Assembly: GCF_024508295.1 (NCBI RefSeq)
Contig: NZ_CP101990.1
Span: forward strand, 1,922,001 to 1,986,000
DNA length: 64,000 nucleotides
Direction of reading: 5' to 3'
From: Aeromicrobium duanguangcaii
GTDB taxonomy: Bacteria; Actinomycetota; Actinomycetes; Propionibacteriales; Nocardioidaceae
Shown here: piece by piece, positions 1 through 10,394 of the stretch
Layout: every line of letters starts with the position of its first letter
Position numbering within the stretch: position 1 is the stretch's first letter
Position numbers and translations under genes: made by a program
The notes under the pieces: generated by a model
The model's database searches: none
What the model was told of the DNA's origin: nothing
What the model saw: the letters and a program-made list of their open reading frames with translations, nothing else

Positions 1-599
1 GCGCTCTGCGACGCCATGACGTCGCCGGCGAACGCGCGGTTGACGGTGTCGATCCCGCTGCTGAGCGCCTCGTCGGCCATCGCGATGGCGCCCTCGTGGT
101 GGGCGATCATGCGCTTGACGTAGAGCCGGTCGAACGCACGACCCCGTGCGGCGGCCAGCTCGTCCATCTGCGCCGGGGTGAGCATGCCCTGCATGTGCGT
201 GACGTGCTCACCGGTCGGCGTCGTGGACGCCTTCGGCAGGCCGCGGGTCTCGAGCCAGCCCTGCAGCGCGTCGATCTCGGCTCGTTGCGTGTCGCTGATG
301 CGCGAGGCGAAGCCCTTGACCTCGCTGGCGCGGGCGTGCTTCGCCGCCAGGGCCGACATCTCGACGGCCTGCTGGTGGTGCGGCACCATCATCTCGACGA
401 ACTCGCGGTCGACGTCGTTGTAGTCGTCCTTGGGCGTCTTCAACGACTCGGGCGCGACGGTCTTGCTGGACTCGCCCACCTCGCCCGGCACGATGATCGG
501 TGCGCCGGAGTCCTTCTCTTCATCGGCAGAGCAGCCCGCGGCCGCGGTGAGCGCCAGAACGGCGCTCACCGCGACCACGGCACGACGGACCAAGGTCAC
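1..599 (-). CDS. DUF305 family lipoprotein (3' end outside window)
   Basis: Secreted lipoprotein of the DUF305 family, whose role is unsettled and which is often linked to metal handling. About 199 residues are visible and the C-terminus runs off the window. A signal peptide ends in a lipobox with Cys at about residue 23. Two DUF305 His-pair motifs are visible, MVPHHQQAVEM near residue 71 and MIAHHEGAIAM near 164, with alternating helices that suggest a four-helix fold. The GTG start overlaps the stop of the upstream LVIVD-repeat gene (GTGA), so the two are probably translationally coupled. The family is clear; the function is not. Confidence 0.9.
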   Translation of the reverse strand, partial: MTLVRRAVVAVSAVLALTAAAGCSADEEKDSGAPIIVPGEVGESSKTVAPESLKTPKDDYNDVDREFVEMMVPHHQQAVEMSALAAKHARASEVKGFASRISDTQRAEIDALQGWLETRGLPKASTTPTGEHVTHMQGMLTPAQMDELAAARGRAFDRLYVKRMIAHHEGAIAMADEALSSGIDTVNRAFAGDVMASQS

Positions 600-2995
600 T
601 TGGTGACCCGGATCGTCGTCTTGGTGCTCTTGCCCGCCACCTTCGCGCTGCCCGCGTAGGTGACCTTGACCGTGTGCTTGCCGGCCTTGAGCTTCGGCAG
701 GGTCACGGTGACCTTGCCCTTCTTCAGCGTGCCCTTGACGGACTTGCCGTTGACCTTCACGGTCACCTTGCCGGTCGGCGTGGTGCCCTTGGCGCTGACG
801 GTCACCGTGACCTTGGCGCGAGCCGAGGCCTTGACCTTCTTGGCGGAGACCTTCACCTTCGCGGTCGCCTTGACGACCTTGAGGGTGACCGCCGAGGACG
901 TCGAGCCCGTCGTCGCGGTCGACGACGGCACGAACTCGGCACGGATCGCGTACGTCTTGACCGCGAGGGTCTTCGACAGCGTCAGCGTGGCCTTGCCGCC
1001 CTTGACCGGCACGCCGGCCTTCAGGACGGTGCTGCCCGCACGGAACGTCACGGTGCCCTGGGCGCCGGCGCCCGAGACCGTCGCGGTGACGGTCGCCGGG
1101 GTGGAGCCGAAGACCTGCGACGTACGGCTCAGCTTCACCGAGGTGGTGGTGCTGACGGCCGTCAGCTCGACCGACGCCGAGTACAGCGCGGCGTCGAGCT
1201 TGCTGTCGCCACGGACGACGAGCGACTTGGTGCCCGCCTTCTCGGTGGCGGCGACCGGGACGGTCAGCTCGACCGAGCCGTTCGCGGCGGCCTGGCCGCT
1301 GGCGACGACCTTGCTGCCACTCCACACGTCGACGTACTCACCGGAGGTGAACGTGTCGGCGGGCAGCGAGACGGTGACGTCCGTGGCGGCCCCGGCGGGG
1401 ACGCTGGCCGGCGATACCGACGCGGCGGGCAGCGTGCCCGACGCCTTCGGGGCCGTCTTCCACGGGTAGGAGATGGGCTCCTGCGTCGCGGGGTTGCGGA
1501 CGTCCTGACGGTGACGACGGGCATCGGCGAACTCGTCGCCCTTGAGCTTCATGACATCGAGACCGCGGGCGATCTCGGAGCCGTAGACGTAGCCGTTGTG
1601 GACGTAGACCGCCCAGTAGCCACCCGTCACGAGGGACGTCTCGCTGATCGGGCCACGGTCGAAGTAGCCGATCTCCTTCGGCTTGCTGGCGCTCGTGAAG
1701 TCGATCAGCGACGCACCACCCTGGTACCAGGCCTGGACCATGATGTCCTTGTCGGCGACCTGGACGATGTTGCCCTCGTGGCCCACGCAATTCTCGCGCG
1801 TCGACTGGCGGCGCGGGATCTTGTAGTAGCCCTTGAGGGACAGGTCTTCGTCCTCGATCGTGTAGATCGCGTTGGCGCCGCGGTACTGCGGGGTGCCGGG
1901 CAGGCACGTGGCGGAGGAACCGCCGCCGAGCTCGTCCTGCCAGACGACCTTGCTCGCGTCGTCGTTGAACTGCGCCGTGTGCCAGAACGCGTAGTTCTCG
2001 TCACGGACGCGGTCGGTGACCTTCGGGGTCAGCGGATCGCTGATGTCGAGCATCACGCCGTCACCCATGCAGGCGGCGGCCAGCAGGCCCTTGGCCGGGT
2101 AGGCCGTCAGGTCGTGGCAGCCGTTCGTGGCCGACGTCGAGGCGCCGCCGTCGGCGCGATCGGCGGTCGTGAACGCCGGGTTGTCGGCGTCCCACAGCAC
2201 GACCTCCTTGACGATCGCGGCACCGGCCGGATCGTCCAGGTCGACCTTGATGATCTCGAGCTGCTGGTGGGGCGGCTTGCAGTTGAACGCGCTGGCCGAC
2301 ACGTCGTACGCGGCGTTGTACAGGTAGACGCTGCCCTCGTCGTTCGGGTTCGGGACGAGCGTGTGCGTGTGCGAGCCACAGCGGGTCTTGACGTTGCCGA
2401 CGTACTGCGGCGCCGCGGGATCGCTGATGTCGAAGATGCGGATGCCCTCCCACGCGTCGGCGTTCGAGGCCGCGATCGTGCCGGCGCCGCAGGCGGAGCC
2501 GTTGCGGGGCTGGTCGACCGAGAAGAACAGCAGGTCGCCCGCGATCGACAGGTCACCCTGGTAGCCGGGGCAGATCGTGTTCGACACGACCTGGGGGTCC
2601 TCGGGGTTGCTGATGTCGTAGGCGACGAAGCCGTTGTAGCTGCCCTGGAAGACGTAGTCACCCTTGAAGGCCAGGTTCGACATCGTCGCCTGGCCGTCCT
2701 GGATGGGGACGTTCTTGACCAGCTCCAGCTTGGCCGTCGACTCCTCCTGGTCCTTCTTCAAGGGCGTGTAGGAGAAGTCCATCGGCAGGAACGGGATGTT
2801 ACCCGGGGCGAGCGAGCCCTGGCTCTCGTCCTCGGCGGTGACCTCGGCCGTGCGGCTGGCGTCACCGAGGATGCGCGACTGCTCGGGCGTCTCGGGGATG
2901 TTGGGGTCGGCGCTGGCGGGTACGGCCAACAGGCCGACCCCCAACGCGACGAGGGCCGCCGCACTCAAGGTGCGGCGAAGGGCAACTGTTTTCAA
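596..2995 (-). CDS. Secreted LVIVD-repeat protein with C-terminal Ig-like domains
   Basis: Large exported protein of about 799 residues. I chose a TTG start at 2995, which has a GTGAGGA ribosome site 6-7 bases upstream and begins directly at a basic/hydrophobic signal peptide ending ASA. A GTG at 3034 is the alternative. Residues about 65-510 carry beta-propeller-like LVIVD repeats (blocks such as FDISDPAAPQYVG and YDISNPEDPQVVS). The remainder holds at least two Big_3_5-type Ig-like domains and a lysine/valine-rich tail. No LPXTG signal or C-terminal membrane helix is visible, so it is probably released or loosely wall-bound. The substrate or partner cannot be inferred. It is followed by a coupled DUF305 lipoprotein. 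Confidence 0.85.
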   Translation of the reverse strand: MKTVALRRTLSAAALVALGVGLLAVPASADPNIPETPEQSRILGDASRTAEVTAEDESQGSLAPGNIPFLPMDFSYTPLKKDQEESTAKLELVKNVPIQDGQATMSNLAFKGDYVFQGSYNGFVAYDISNPEDPQVVSNTICPGYQGDLSIAGDLLFFSVDQPRNGSACGAGTIAASNADAWEGIRIFDISDPAAPQYVGNVKTRCGSHTHTLVPNPNDEGSVYLYNAAYDVSASAFNCKPPHQQLEIIKVDLDDPAGAAIVKEVVLWDADNPAFTTADRADGGASTSATNGCHDLTAYPAKGLLAAACMGDGVMLDISDPLTPKVTDRVRDENYAFWHTAQFNDDASKVVWQDELGGGSSATCLPGTPQYRGANAIYTIEDEDLSLKGYYKIPRRQSTRENCVGHEGNIVQVADKDIMVQAWYQGGASLIDFTSASKPKEIGYFDRGPISETSLVTGGYWAVYVHNGYVYGSEIARGLDVMKLKGDEFADARRHRQDVRNPATQEPISYPWKTAPKASGTLPAASVSPASVPAGAATDVTVSLPADTFTSGEYVDVWSGSKVVASGQAAANGSVELTVPVAATEKAGTKSLVVRGDSKLDAALYSASVELTAVSTTTSVKLSRTSQVFGSTPATVTATVSGAGAQGTVTFRAGSTVLKAGVPVKGGKATLTLSKTLAVKTYAIRAEFVPSSTATTGSTSSAVTLKVVKATAKVKVSAKKVKASARAKVTVTVSAKGTTPTGKVTVKVNGKSVKGTLKKGKVTVTLPKLKAGKHTVKVTYAGSAKVAGKSTKTTIRVTK

Positions 2996-3415
2996 GGGAA
3001 AGTCCTCACGACGAAGGGAACTGACGTGACACACGTCTCATGGATCACGTGCCCAGAGCGTAGGAGTTCCCGGTTACGGATGCGCTACGGACGTTGGGAC
3101 AACGTCCGCCGCGCACCGCCTTTCCAAAGTAAAGTCGGGTTTTTGCCTGCCCAGCATGTGGACAGTCCCCCGCCGCGCCCACCTCGTGCTGACCACGAGG
3201 CCACGTCGGAGCAACGTCGCGATCCCAGCAGAAAGCGCTCGCTCACTTCCCGGTCAGAAGCCACCGACGCCTGGGCACCGAGTGCGATCGACCTCCGGCG
3301 CTCTCGATTCAGCGGCGTTACGCCCCGGCGCCCACGGTTTCGATCTGGTTGCGGTCCCCGACGCGCCGGGGGATGTGGTTGCGCGCTCACTGACCCTACG
3401 GTTGGGTAAGTCGGC
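2996..3415. other. Divergent intergenic region, 420 bp
   Basis: No convincing gene lies here. It separates the LVIVD-repeat gene (leftward) from gluA (rightward) and must hold promoters for both. The clearest structure is a perfect 8-bp inverted repeat at 3088-3108. Small open frames crossing the region are rich in Arg, Pro and Gly without recognisable motifs and look non-coding. Confidence 0.7.
3088..3108. promoter_or_regulatory. Perfect inverted repeat, candidate operator
   Basis: CGGACGTT, a five-base spacer, then AACGTCCG. It lies about 90 bp upstream of the LVIVD-repeat gene start and has no T-tract, so an operator is more likely than a terminator. The regulator is unknown. Confidence 0.45.
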
Positions 3416-4165
3416 ATGGGAGCAAGCACGACGCCAATGGTCCGCATGAGCGGCGTCCAGAAGTGGTTCGGTGATCTTCACGTCCTGCAGGACATCGACT
3501 TCGAGGTCGCCACCGGCGAGGTCGTCGTCGTCATCGGACCCTCCGGTTCGGGCAAGTCCACACTGTGCCGCGCCATCAACCGCCTCGAGCCGATCAACGA
3601 GGGCACCATCGAGATCGACGGCGTCCCGCTGCCCGAGGAGGGCAAGGCGCTCGCCAAGCTGCGCGCCGAGGTGGGCATGGTCTTCCAGTCGTTCAACCTG
3701 TTCAGCCACAAGACCGTCCTGGAGAACGTGACCCTCGGCCCCATCAAGGTCCTGGGCAAGTCCAAGGCCGAGGCCGAGCAGCGCGGACACGAACTGCTCG
3801 AGCGCGTCGGGGTGGGCGACCAGGCCGGCAAGCTTCCGGCTCAGCTGTCGGGCGGCCAGCAGCAGCGGGTCGCGATCGCCCGCGCCCTGGCCATGGACCC
3901 GAAGGTCATGCTCTTCGACGAGCCCACCTCGGCGCTCGACCCGGAGATGATCTCGGAGGTCCTCGAGACCATGGTCGACCTCGCGCGCCGCGGCATGACG
4001 ATGGTCGTCGTCACCCACGAGATGGGCTTCGCGCGCACCGCCGCCGACCGGGTCGTGTTCATGGCCGACGGCAGGATCGTCGAGCAGAACACGCCCGACG
4101 AGTTCTTCACGAACCCCCAGAGCGATCGCGCCAAGGACTTCCTCGGCAAGATCCTCAAGCACTGA
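3416..4165 (+). CDS. gluA: Amino acid (glutamate-type) ABC transporter ATPase
   Basis: ATP-hydrolysing subunit of a polar amino acid importer, acting on the cytoplasmic face with the two permeases encoded downstream. The 249 residues show Walker [10 protein letters not shown] at about 41-49, the Q-loop in VFQSFN at about 91, signature [15 protein letters not shown] from 144, Walker B VMLFDEP at 164-170 and the H-loop His at about 201. Length and sequence fit the GlnQ/GluA class. The ATG at 3416 lacks a strong ribosome site, and ATGs at 3437 and 3446 are alternatives. First gene of gluABCD, which lies next to recA-recX as in Streptomyces. Confidence 0.95.
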   Translation: MGASTTPMVRMSGVQKWFGDLHVLQDIDFEVATGEVVVVIGPSGSGKSTLCRAINRLEPINEGTIEIDGVPLPEEGKALAKLRAEVGMVFQSFNLFSHKTVLENVTLGPIKVLGKSKAEAEQRGHELLERVGVGDQAGKLPAQLSGGQQQRVAIARALAMDPKVMLFDEPTSALDPEMISEVLETMVDLARRGMTMVVVTHEMGFARTAADRVVFMADGRIVEQNTPDEFFTNPQSDRAKDFLGKILKH

Positions 4166-4222
4166 CTGACCGCACCCTCCTGATTCCCGCAACATCATGA
4201 TCCCGAAGGGGAAGGACGACAG

Positions 4223-5110
4223 ATGAGAGCACGAAGGACACAGTTCGCGGCCGTGATCGCCGCCGGACTGCTGGCACTGAGCGCCTGCGGCGACGCCGGC
4301 AACAGCGACGACGCCGAGGACACGCCCGAGGTCGAGGTCGAGGAGCAGGACTTCGAGGCCGGCAGCCGCATGGCCGAGCTTCAGAAGGACGGCAAGGTCA
4401 AGATCGGCGTCAAGTTCGACCAGCCCGGCATCGGCTTCAAGACCGCCACCGCCGACGCACCCTCCGGCTTCGACCCCGAGATCGGCAAGATCCTCGCGGC
4501 GAAGCTGGGCATCAAGGCCGACGACATCGAATGGGTCGAGGCCGTCTCGGCGAACCGTGAGCCGTTCCTGCAGAACGGCACGGTCGACTTCGTCATCGCG
4601 TCCTACTCGATCACCGACGACCGCCGTAAGGTCGTCGGCCAGGCCGGCCCGTACTACGTCACGGGTCAGAGCCTGCTCGTGGCGAAGGACGACGACTCGA
4701 TCAACGGTCCCGACGACCTGAAGGGCAAGAAGGTCTGCTCGGTCACCGGGTCCACCTCGATCAAGACCGTCGAGGAGCAGTTCGGCGCCACGCCGGCCGG
4801 CTTCGACACCTACTCCGAGTGCGTCCGTCAGCTCGAGAACGGCTCGGTCGACGCGGTCACCACCGACGCGGCGATCCTGTTGGGCTACGCGGCCGAGAAC
4901 CCCGACAAGCTCAAGGTCGTGGGCGAGCCCTTCTCCGAGGAGAACTACGGCATCGGCTACGGCAAGGACCACCCCGAGCTGTGCGAGTTCGTCAACGAGA
5001 CGCTGACCAGCGCCTTCGAGGACGGCTCGTGGGAGAAGGCGTTCGACGCCACGCTCGGCAAGGGTGGCGCCGAGGCGGGCGACCCGCCGGCGCTCGACGA
5101 GTGCGCGTGA
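4223..5110 (+). CDS. gluB: Glutamate-type ABC transporter substrate-binding lipoprotein
   Basis: Extracellular solute-binding protein of family 3, tethered to the membrane by a lipid-modified Cys. The 295 residues begin with a basic signal peptide and lipobox LSAC (Cys about 22), followed by an acidic linker. The two-lobe SBP_bac_3 fold is recognisable from GVKFDQPGIGF, DFVIASYSITDDRR and VCSVTGSTSIKTVEEQFG. The ATG is preceded by a good GGGGAAGGA ribosome site. It sits between the ATPase and permease genes, so the substrate is most likely glutamate or a related amino acid, inferred from resemblance to Corynebacterium GluB. Confidence 0.94.
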   Translation: MRARRTQFAAVIAAGLLALSACGDAGNSDDAEDTPEVEVEEQDFEAGSRMAELQKDGKVKIGVKFDQPGIGFKTATADAPSGFDPEIGKILAAKLGIKADDIEWVEAVSANREPFLQNGTVDFVIASYSITDDRRKVVGQAGPYYVTGQSLLVAKDDDSINGPDDLKGKKVCSVTGSTSIKTVEEQFGATPAGFDTYSECVRQLENGSVDAVTTDAAILLGYAAENPDKLKVVGEPFSEENYGIGYGKDHPELCEFVNETLTSAFEDGSWEKAFDATLGKGGAEAGDPPALDECA

Positions 5111-5150
5111 CGCTGAGCCGATGATCAACCGACGACGAGGGTGGTGAGAC

Positions 5151-5807
5151 GTGGACTTCACGTTCTTGCAGGACAGCTATGAACTGCTCCTCAAGGGCTT
5201 CTGGGTCACGCTGCGGGTCTTCCTGGCCAGCGGTCTCATCGCCCTCGTCCTCGGCACCTTCGTGGCCGTCGCGCGGGTCAGCCCGGTCCCGGCGATGCGC
5301 GCCGTCGGGACGGCCTACGTCACGCTCTTCCGCAACACTCCCCTGCTGCTGCTGCTGTTCATCACGTACTACGGCCTGCCGGCGATGGGGATCGACTTCG
5401 GCTTCTTCTGGAACGTCTCGATGGCCGCCGGTCTCTACACCGCGGCGTTCGTCTGCGAGGCGCTGCGCTCGGGCATCAACGGCGTGCCGCTCGGCCAGGC
5501 CGAGGCGGCGCGAGCCGTGGGCATGCCTTTCTCGATGACCATGACCCAGGTGATCCTGCCCCAGGCGTTCCGCCTCGTGGTTCCGCCGATCGCCAGCGTG
5601 TTCATCGCGTTGGCCAAGAACACCTCATTGGTCGCCGCCCTGGGCCTGGCCGACCTCGCGTTCCGGCTCCAGGGCCTGCTGCGGGACTACCCCAGCTCGC
5701 GCACCGCCGCCTTCTTGACCATCGCGGCGATGTACATCGTCATCGTGGCGGCGATCTCAGCACTGGCCAGCTGGGCCGAACGACGCTGGAAGGTGGAGTC
5801 CCGATGA
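5151..5807 (+). CDS. gluC: Glutamate-type ABC transporter permease
   Basis: Inner-membrane permease of the HisM/GluC family, 218 residues with about five hydrophobic segments. The EAA loop that docks the ATPase is visible as GQAEAARAVGMPFSMTMTQVILPQAF, at about residues 116-141. The GTG start has a GGTGGTGAG ribosome site. The stop overlaps the next permease start by four bases (ATGA), fitting equimolar translation of the permease heterodimer. Confidence 0.94.
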   Translation: MDFTFLQDSYELLLKGFWVTLRVFLASGLIALVLGTFVAVARVSPVPAMRAVGTAYVTLFRNTPLLLLLFITYYGLPAMGIDFGFFWNVSMAAGLYTAAFVCEALRSGINGVPLGQAEAARAVGMPFSMTMTQVILPQAFRLVVPPIASVFIALAKNTSLVAALGLADLAFRLQGLLRDYPSSRTAAFLTIAAMYIVIVAAISALASWAERRWKVESR

Positions 5808-6640
5808 GCAGCGTCCTGTTCGACGTCCCCGGCCCCCGCGCCCGACGCCGCCACCGCATCCTGTCGGTGGTGACGATCGTGGCCGTCGTGGCGTTCCTGG
5901 CCCTGGTCCTGTGGCGCCTCGCCGAGACCGGTCAGCTGGCGTCCGACAAGTGGGAGGTCTTCGTCACCCCCGCGTACATCGAGGTCATCGCCGAGGGTCT
6001 GTACTACACGCTCCTGGCGGCCGTCATCGCCATCATCGGCGCCCTCGTGTTCGGCATGCTCTTCGGCATCGGCAAGCTGTCCGACCACGCTTGGGTCCGC
6101 TGGCCCAGCTGGCTGGTCGTGGAGTTCTTCCGGGCCGTCCCCCTCTACATCCTCATCACGTACCTGTGGGCGCTCTACAAGTTCCAGATCGAGCTGCTCC
6201 CCCCGCTGGTGATCGGCTTGATCCTCTACAACGGCTCGGTGCTCGCCGAGATCGTCCGCGCCGGCATCAACGCCGTCCCCAAGGGCCAGGTCGAGGCGGC
6301 GTACGCGCTCGGCATGCGCAAGAGCGCCGTGATGCGCATCGTCCAGCTGCCCCAGGCGATCAAGATCATGACCCCGTCGATCATCAGCCAGTGCATCGTC
6401 GCGCTGAAGGACACGTCGCTGGGCTACGTCATCGTGGCCCCCGGTCTGACCTACGCCGGCCGTCAGATCTGGCGTGAGTACGAGAACGAACTGCAGGTCG
6501 CGCTGGTCCTCGGAGCGATCTACATCATCCTCAACCTGATCCTCGAGCAGGTGGGTCGCTTCGCGCAGCGCCGACTGACCGAATCGCGGTCCACCGGGGT
6601 CGAGCCGATGACCGAGGTGCCGGTCCTCGCGACACGCTGA
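5804..6640 (+). CDS. gluD: Glutamate-type ABC transporter permease
   Basis: Second permease of the amino acid importer, 278 residues. A longer N-terminus precedes the transmembrane core, and an EAA loop (KGQVEAAYALGMRKSAVMRIV) lies at about 160-180. It starts inside the gluC stop (ATGA), so it is translationally coupled. Paired GluC/GluD-like permeases with one ATPase and one lipoprotein are the standard complement of this importer class. The gene ends about 40 bp before the amidohydrolase, which has its own likely promoter. Confidence 0.94.
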   Translation: MSSVLFDVPGPRARRRHRILSVVTIVAVVAFLALVLWRLAETGQLASDKWEVFVTPAYIEVIAEGLYYTLLAAVIAIIGALVFGMLFGIGKLSDHAWVRWPSWLVVEFFRAVPLYILITYLWALYKFQIELLPPLVIGLILYNGSVLAEIVRAGINAVPKGQVEAAYALGMRKSAVMRIVQLPQAIKIMTPSIISQCIVALKDTSLGYVIVAPGLTYAGRQIWREYENELQVALVLGAIYIILNLILEQVGRFAQRRLTESRSTGVEPMTEVPVLATR

Positions 6641-6670
6641 CCCGCGGTCGGCACGGGCCGCCGCCGGGGC

Positions 6671-6676
6671 CACAAT
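6671..6676 (+). promoter_or_regulatory. -10 box for leaderless amidohydrolase transcript
   Basis: CACAAT, six bases upstream of the GTG at 6683. No Shine-Dalgarno site is present, so the transcript probably begins at the start codon. Confidence 0.55.
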
Positions 6677-6682
6677 GTCTGC

Positions 6683-8182
6683 GTGACCTCCCTGCTGCTG
6701 CGCCACCTCCGGCTCGTGCCGGTGCGCTCGGCGGCACCGTCCGAACCGGTGTCGCTGCGGATCCGTGACGGCGTGATCGTCGACCTCGCGCCCGAGCTCC
6801 GGGCCGATCCCGGCGACCGCGTCGTCGACGCCGACGGGCGCTGGGCCATTCCCGGGCTGTGGGACCAGCATGTCCACCTGACCCAGTGGGCCCAGACCCG
6901 CAGCCGCCTGGACGTCTCGGGCACGCGTGACCCCGCCGAGGCCCTGCGCCTCGTCCGGAACGAGCTGGACTCCACGCCCGACGGCGACTGGCTGTTCGGC
7001 TACGGCTTCCGCCTCACCGACTGGGACCGCGTCCCGACGGTCGCCGAGCTCGACTCCGTCTCGGGTGTGCGCCCCGTCGTGCTGACCAGCGGAGACGCAC
7101 ACACGGGGTGGCTGAACACGGCCGCCCTCGCCGCCCTGCACGCCGAGCCGACCGACGGGCCGGTCACCGAGGCGCCCTGGTTCACGCTCATGACGCAGGT
7201 GGTCGAGCTCACCGCGCAGCAGGACGGGGGCTCCGGCATCGCCGAGACCGTCAACGAGGCCGCCGCCCGCGGCGTCGTCGGCATCGTCGACTTCGAGTTC
7301 GCCGAGCCGTTGCTGACGTGGCCCGAGCGGGTCGCCCGCGGCGTCGACGCGCTGACGGTGCGCCGCGCGGTCTATCCCGAGTACCTCGAGTCCGTGATCG
7401 CCGCCGGACTCACGACCGGCTCGCCGCTGACGCCCGGCGGGGTCGTCACGATCGGGCCGCTGAAGATCATCTCCGACGGCTCCTTGAACACCCGCACGGC
7501 GTACTGCCACGACCCCTACGCGGGCGGATCGGATCGCGGTGTCCAGAACCATGACCGGGCCGCGCTCGTCGCGCTCCTACGTCGTGCCGCGTCGAGCGGT
7601 CTCGAGGCCGCGGTGCACGCGATCGGGGACGCGGCCGCACATGAGGCGCTCGCGGCCTTCGCCGCGGCCGGCGCGGCCGGCAGCATCGAGCACGCTCAGC
7701 TGATGACGTCGGACGACATCGTCGCCATGGCGGCGCTCGGCGTCAGGGCCAGCGTCCAGCCCGCGCATCTGCTCGACGATCGCGACGCCGCGGTGCAGCT
7801 GTGGCCGGGGCGGGAGAAGCACTGCTTCGCGCTGCGCTCCCTGCTCGACGCCGGCGTCAGCGTCGTGTTCGGCTCCGACGCGCCCGTGTCGCCGCTCGAC
7901 CCGTGGACCGCCATGGCCGCGGCGGTGCACCGCTCGGCGGACGCCCGTGCGCCGTGGAACCCCGAGGAGGCGATCACGGTCCGCGAAGCCCTCGCCGCGA
8001 GCGTCGACGGCCAGGACACGCTGCGCGTCGGGCAACCCGGCGATCTGATCCTGCTCGACCGGGATCCGCTCGCCCCCACCGAGGACTCGGCCGCCGCGGC
8101 CGCGTTACTGCGCTCGGTCGGCGTCGAGGCGACGGTGCGCGCCGGACAGTTCACCCACACCGCGGCCGGTTTCGTCCGCTGA
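6683..8182 (+). CDS. Amidohydrolase family 3 protein (YtcJ-like)
   Basis: Metal-dependent hydrolase of the amidohydrolase superfamily, 499 residues, close in size to YtcJ/AepA-like enzymes. The expected ligands are visible: HxH in DQHVHL at about 63-65, Lys at about 261 in GPLKIISDG, His at about 312 in AVHAIGDAA, His at about 337 in SIEHAQL and Asp at about 399 in GSDAPVSP. No signal peptide is seen, so it is cytoplasmic. It follows gluABCD in the same direction but appears to have its own leaderless promoter. The substrate (amide, imide or cyclic) cannot be told from sequence. Confidence 0.88.
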   Translation: MTSLLLRHLRLVPVRSAAPSEPVSLRIRDGVIVDLAPELRADPGDRVVDADGRWAIPGLWDQHVHLTQWAQTRSRLDVSGTRDPAEALRLVRNELDSTPDGDWLFGYGFRLTDWDRVPTVAELDSVSGVRPVVLTSGDAHTGWLNTAALAALHAEPTDGPVTEAPWFTLMTQVVELTAQQDGGSGIAETVNEAAARGVVGIVDFEFAEPLLTWPERVARGVDALTVRRAVYPEYLESVIAAGLTTGSPLTPGGVVTIGPLKIISDGSLNTRTAYCHDPYAGGSDRGVQNHDRAALVALLRRAASSGLEAAVHAIGDAAAHEALAAFAAAGAAGSIEHAQLMTSDDIVAMAALGVRASVQPAHLLDDRDAAVQLWPGREKHCFALRSLLDAGVSVVFGSDAPVSPLDPWTAMAAAVHRSADARAPWNPEEAITVREALAASVDGQDTLRVGQPGDLILLDRDPLAPTEDSAAAAALLRSVGVEATVRAGQFTHTAAGFVR

Positions 8183-8183
8183 G

Positions 8184-8705
8184 TCACTCGAAGCGTTCGC
8201 GCCTCGCCGTGCAGACGATGTCGGCCCACGGTGCGCCCTCGGGCTGGATCCACAGTCCGGCCGTGAAGCCGCATTTGCCCAGGACCCGCAGCGAACGGTG
8301 ATTCCGGGCATCGGGTGCCGCAATGAAACGCGGCGCCCGGGGGTACTGCGGCACGAGCACATCGCGGCAGAACCGATCGATCATCTCGGTGCCGAGCCCG
8401 CGGTCGATCAGCTCGGCCTCGCCGATGAGGTAGTCGAACGCCACCGCCTCGGGGTCCTGGCACCGCACCGTCAGGTCGTCGTCCGCGGCCACCTCGAAGC
8501 TCTGGAGGTATCCGATCGGCACTCCCCCGAGCTCCGCGATCCACATCCGCACCGGGCCGCGACCCGCCACCCGCTCGCCAAAGCGCTCCTGCGCCGCGGC
8601 GAGATCGGGCACCGGATCGGGGAACCACTTCAGGACGTGGGGACGGCTCCGCCAGCGCACGAACAGCGGCAGGTCCGCCTCCGTGGCGGTGCGGAACGCG
8701 AACAC
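8184..8705 (-). CDS. GNAT family N-acetyltransferase
   Basis: Small acyltransferase of 173 residues, resembling the AAC(6')/RimJ-like branch of GNAT proteins. Visible blocks are FRTATEADLPLFVRWRS near the N-terminus, PIGYLQSFEV in mid-protein and the acetyl-CoA region GLGTEMIDRFCRDVL, followed by NHRSLRVLGKCGFT. The GTG start lies six bases downstream of a TAGCAT -10 box, suggesting leaderless transcription. The gene lies directly downstream of recX and converges on the amidohydrolase with one base between the stops. Acceptor substrate unknown. Confidence 0.88.
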   Translation of the reverse strand: MFAFRTATEADLPLFVRWRSRPHVLKWFPDPVPDLAAAQERFGERVAGRGPVRMWIAELGGVPIGYLQSFEVAADDDLTVRCQDPEAVAFDYLIGEAELIDRGLGTEMIDRFCRDVLVPQYPRAPRFIAAPDARNHRSLRVLGKCGFTAGLWIQPEGAPWADIVCTARRERFE

Positions 8706-8711
8706 GGGTCG

Positions 8712-8717
8712 ATGCTA
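8712..8717 (-). promoter_or_regulatory. -10 box for leaderless GNAT gene
   Basis: TAGCAT, six bases before the GTG at 8705. It overlaps the recX stop codon, giving the GNAT gene its own promoter inside the recA-recX unit. Confidence 0.5.
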
Positions 8718-9232
8718 GATCGACTCGATCGGATCCGCCTCGGCATCGAGCTCGGTGCGCACCACGTCGAAGGCCACCTGCGGGGCGTAGCCCTTGCGGG
8801 CCAGCATCGCCGTCAGTCGCCGTACCTGGACGGACGGGTCGAGCCCCTGCACGGAGCGCAGCTTGCGCTGGACCAGCTGGTGCGCGGCCTGCCGCTCGGT
8901 GTCGGGGTCGACGTCCTGGAGGACCACGTCGATGATCTCAGCGGAGACGCCCTTGCGCTGGAGCTCCATTCGCAGCACCAATCGCGCGAGGCCCTTGGCC
9001 CGGCTCCGTTGCTCGACCCAGGTGCGGGCGAACCGCTCGTCGTCGACCAGTCCCTCGGACTGCAGCTGGTCGACGATGCCGACGGCGATGTCCTCGGGGA
9101 ACCGCCGACGAGCGAGCGCATCGAGCAGCTCCCCGCGACTGCGATCGCGCGCGGCCAGACGATCCATCGCGATCGTCCGGCCGGCGACGATGACCGCCCG
9201 CGGATCAGCGTCCGGGTCGGTGGGGTCCAGCA

Positions 9233-9233
<1 letters not shown>
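8715..9233 (-). CDS. recX: RecA regulatory protein RecX
   Basis: Modulator that caps or inhibits RecA filaments, 172 residues. It is made of tandem three-helix RecX repeats, visible as LARRRFPEDIAVGIVDQLQ, GLARLVLRMELQRKGV and LTAMLARKGYAPQVAFDVV. The ATG overlaps the recA stop (TGATG), so expression is coupled to recA, as in most actinobacteria. The length is typical for the family. Confidence 0.95.
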
Positions 9234-10342
<1,109 letters not shown>

Positions 10343-10394
10343 GCTGCGTCCTTCGTTCGTCGACCGTCACGGTCGTGGTGGCGGGCCATCTTCG

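Noticed and set aside
674-3409. Long rightward open frame opposite the LVIVD-repeat gene
   Set aside because: No domain or ribosome site; the leftward gene has a signal peptide, repeats and Ig domains.
3085-3447. Leftward open frame across the 420-bp intergenic region
   Set aside because: Arg/Ser/Gly-rich, no motif, and it overlaps the gluA start; the region behaves as non-coding.
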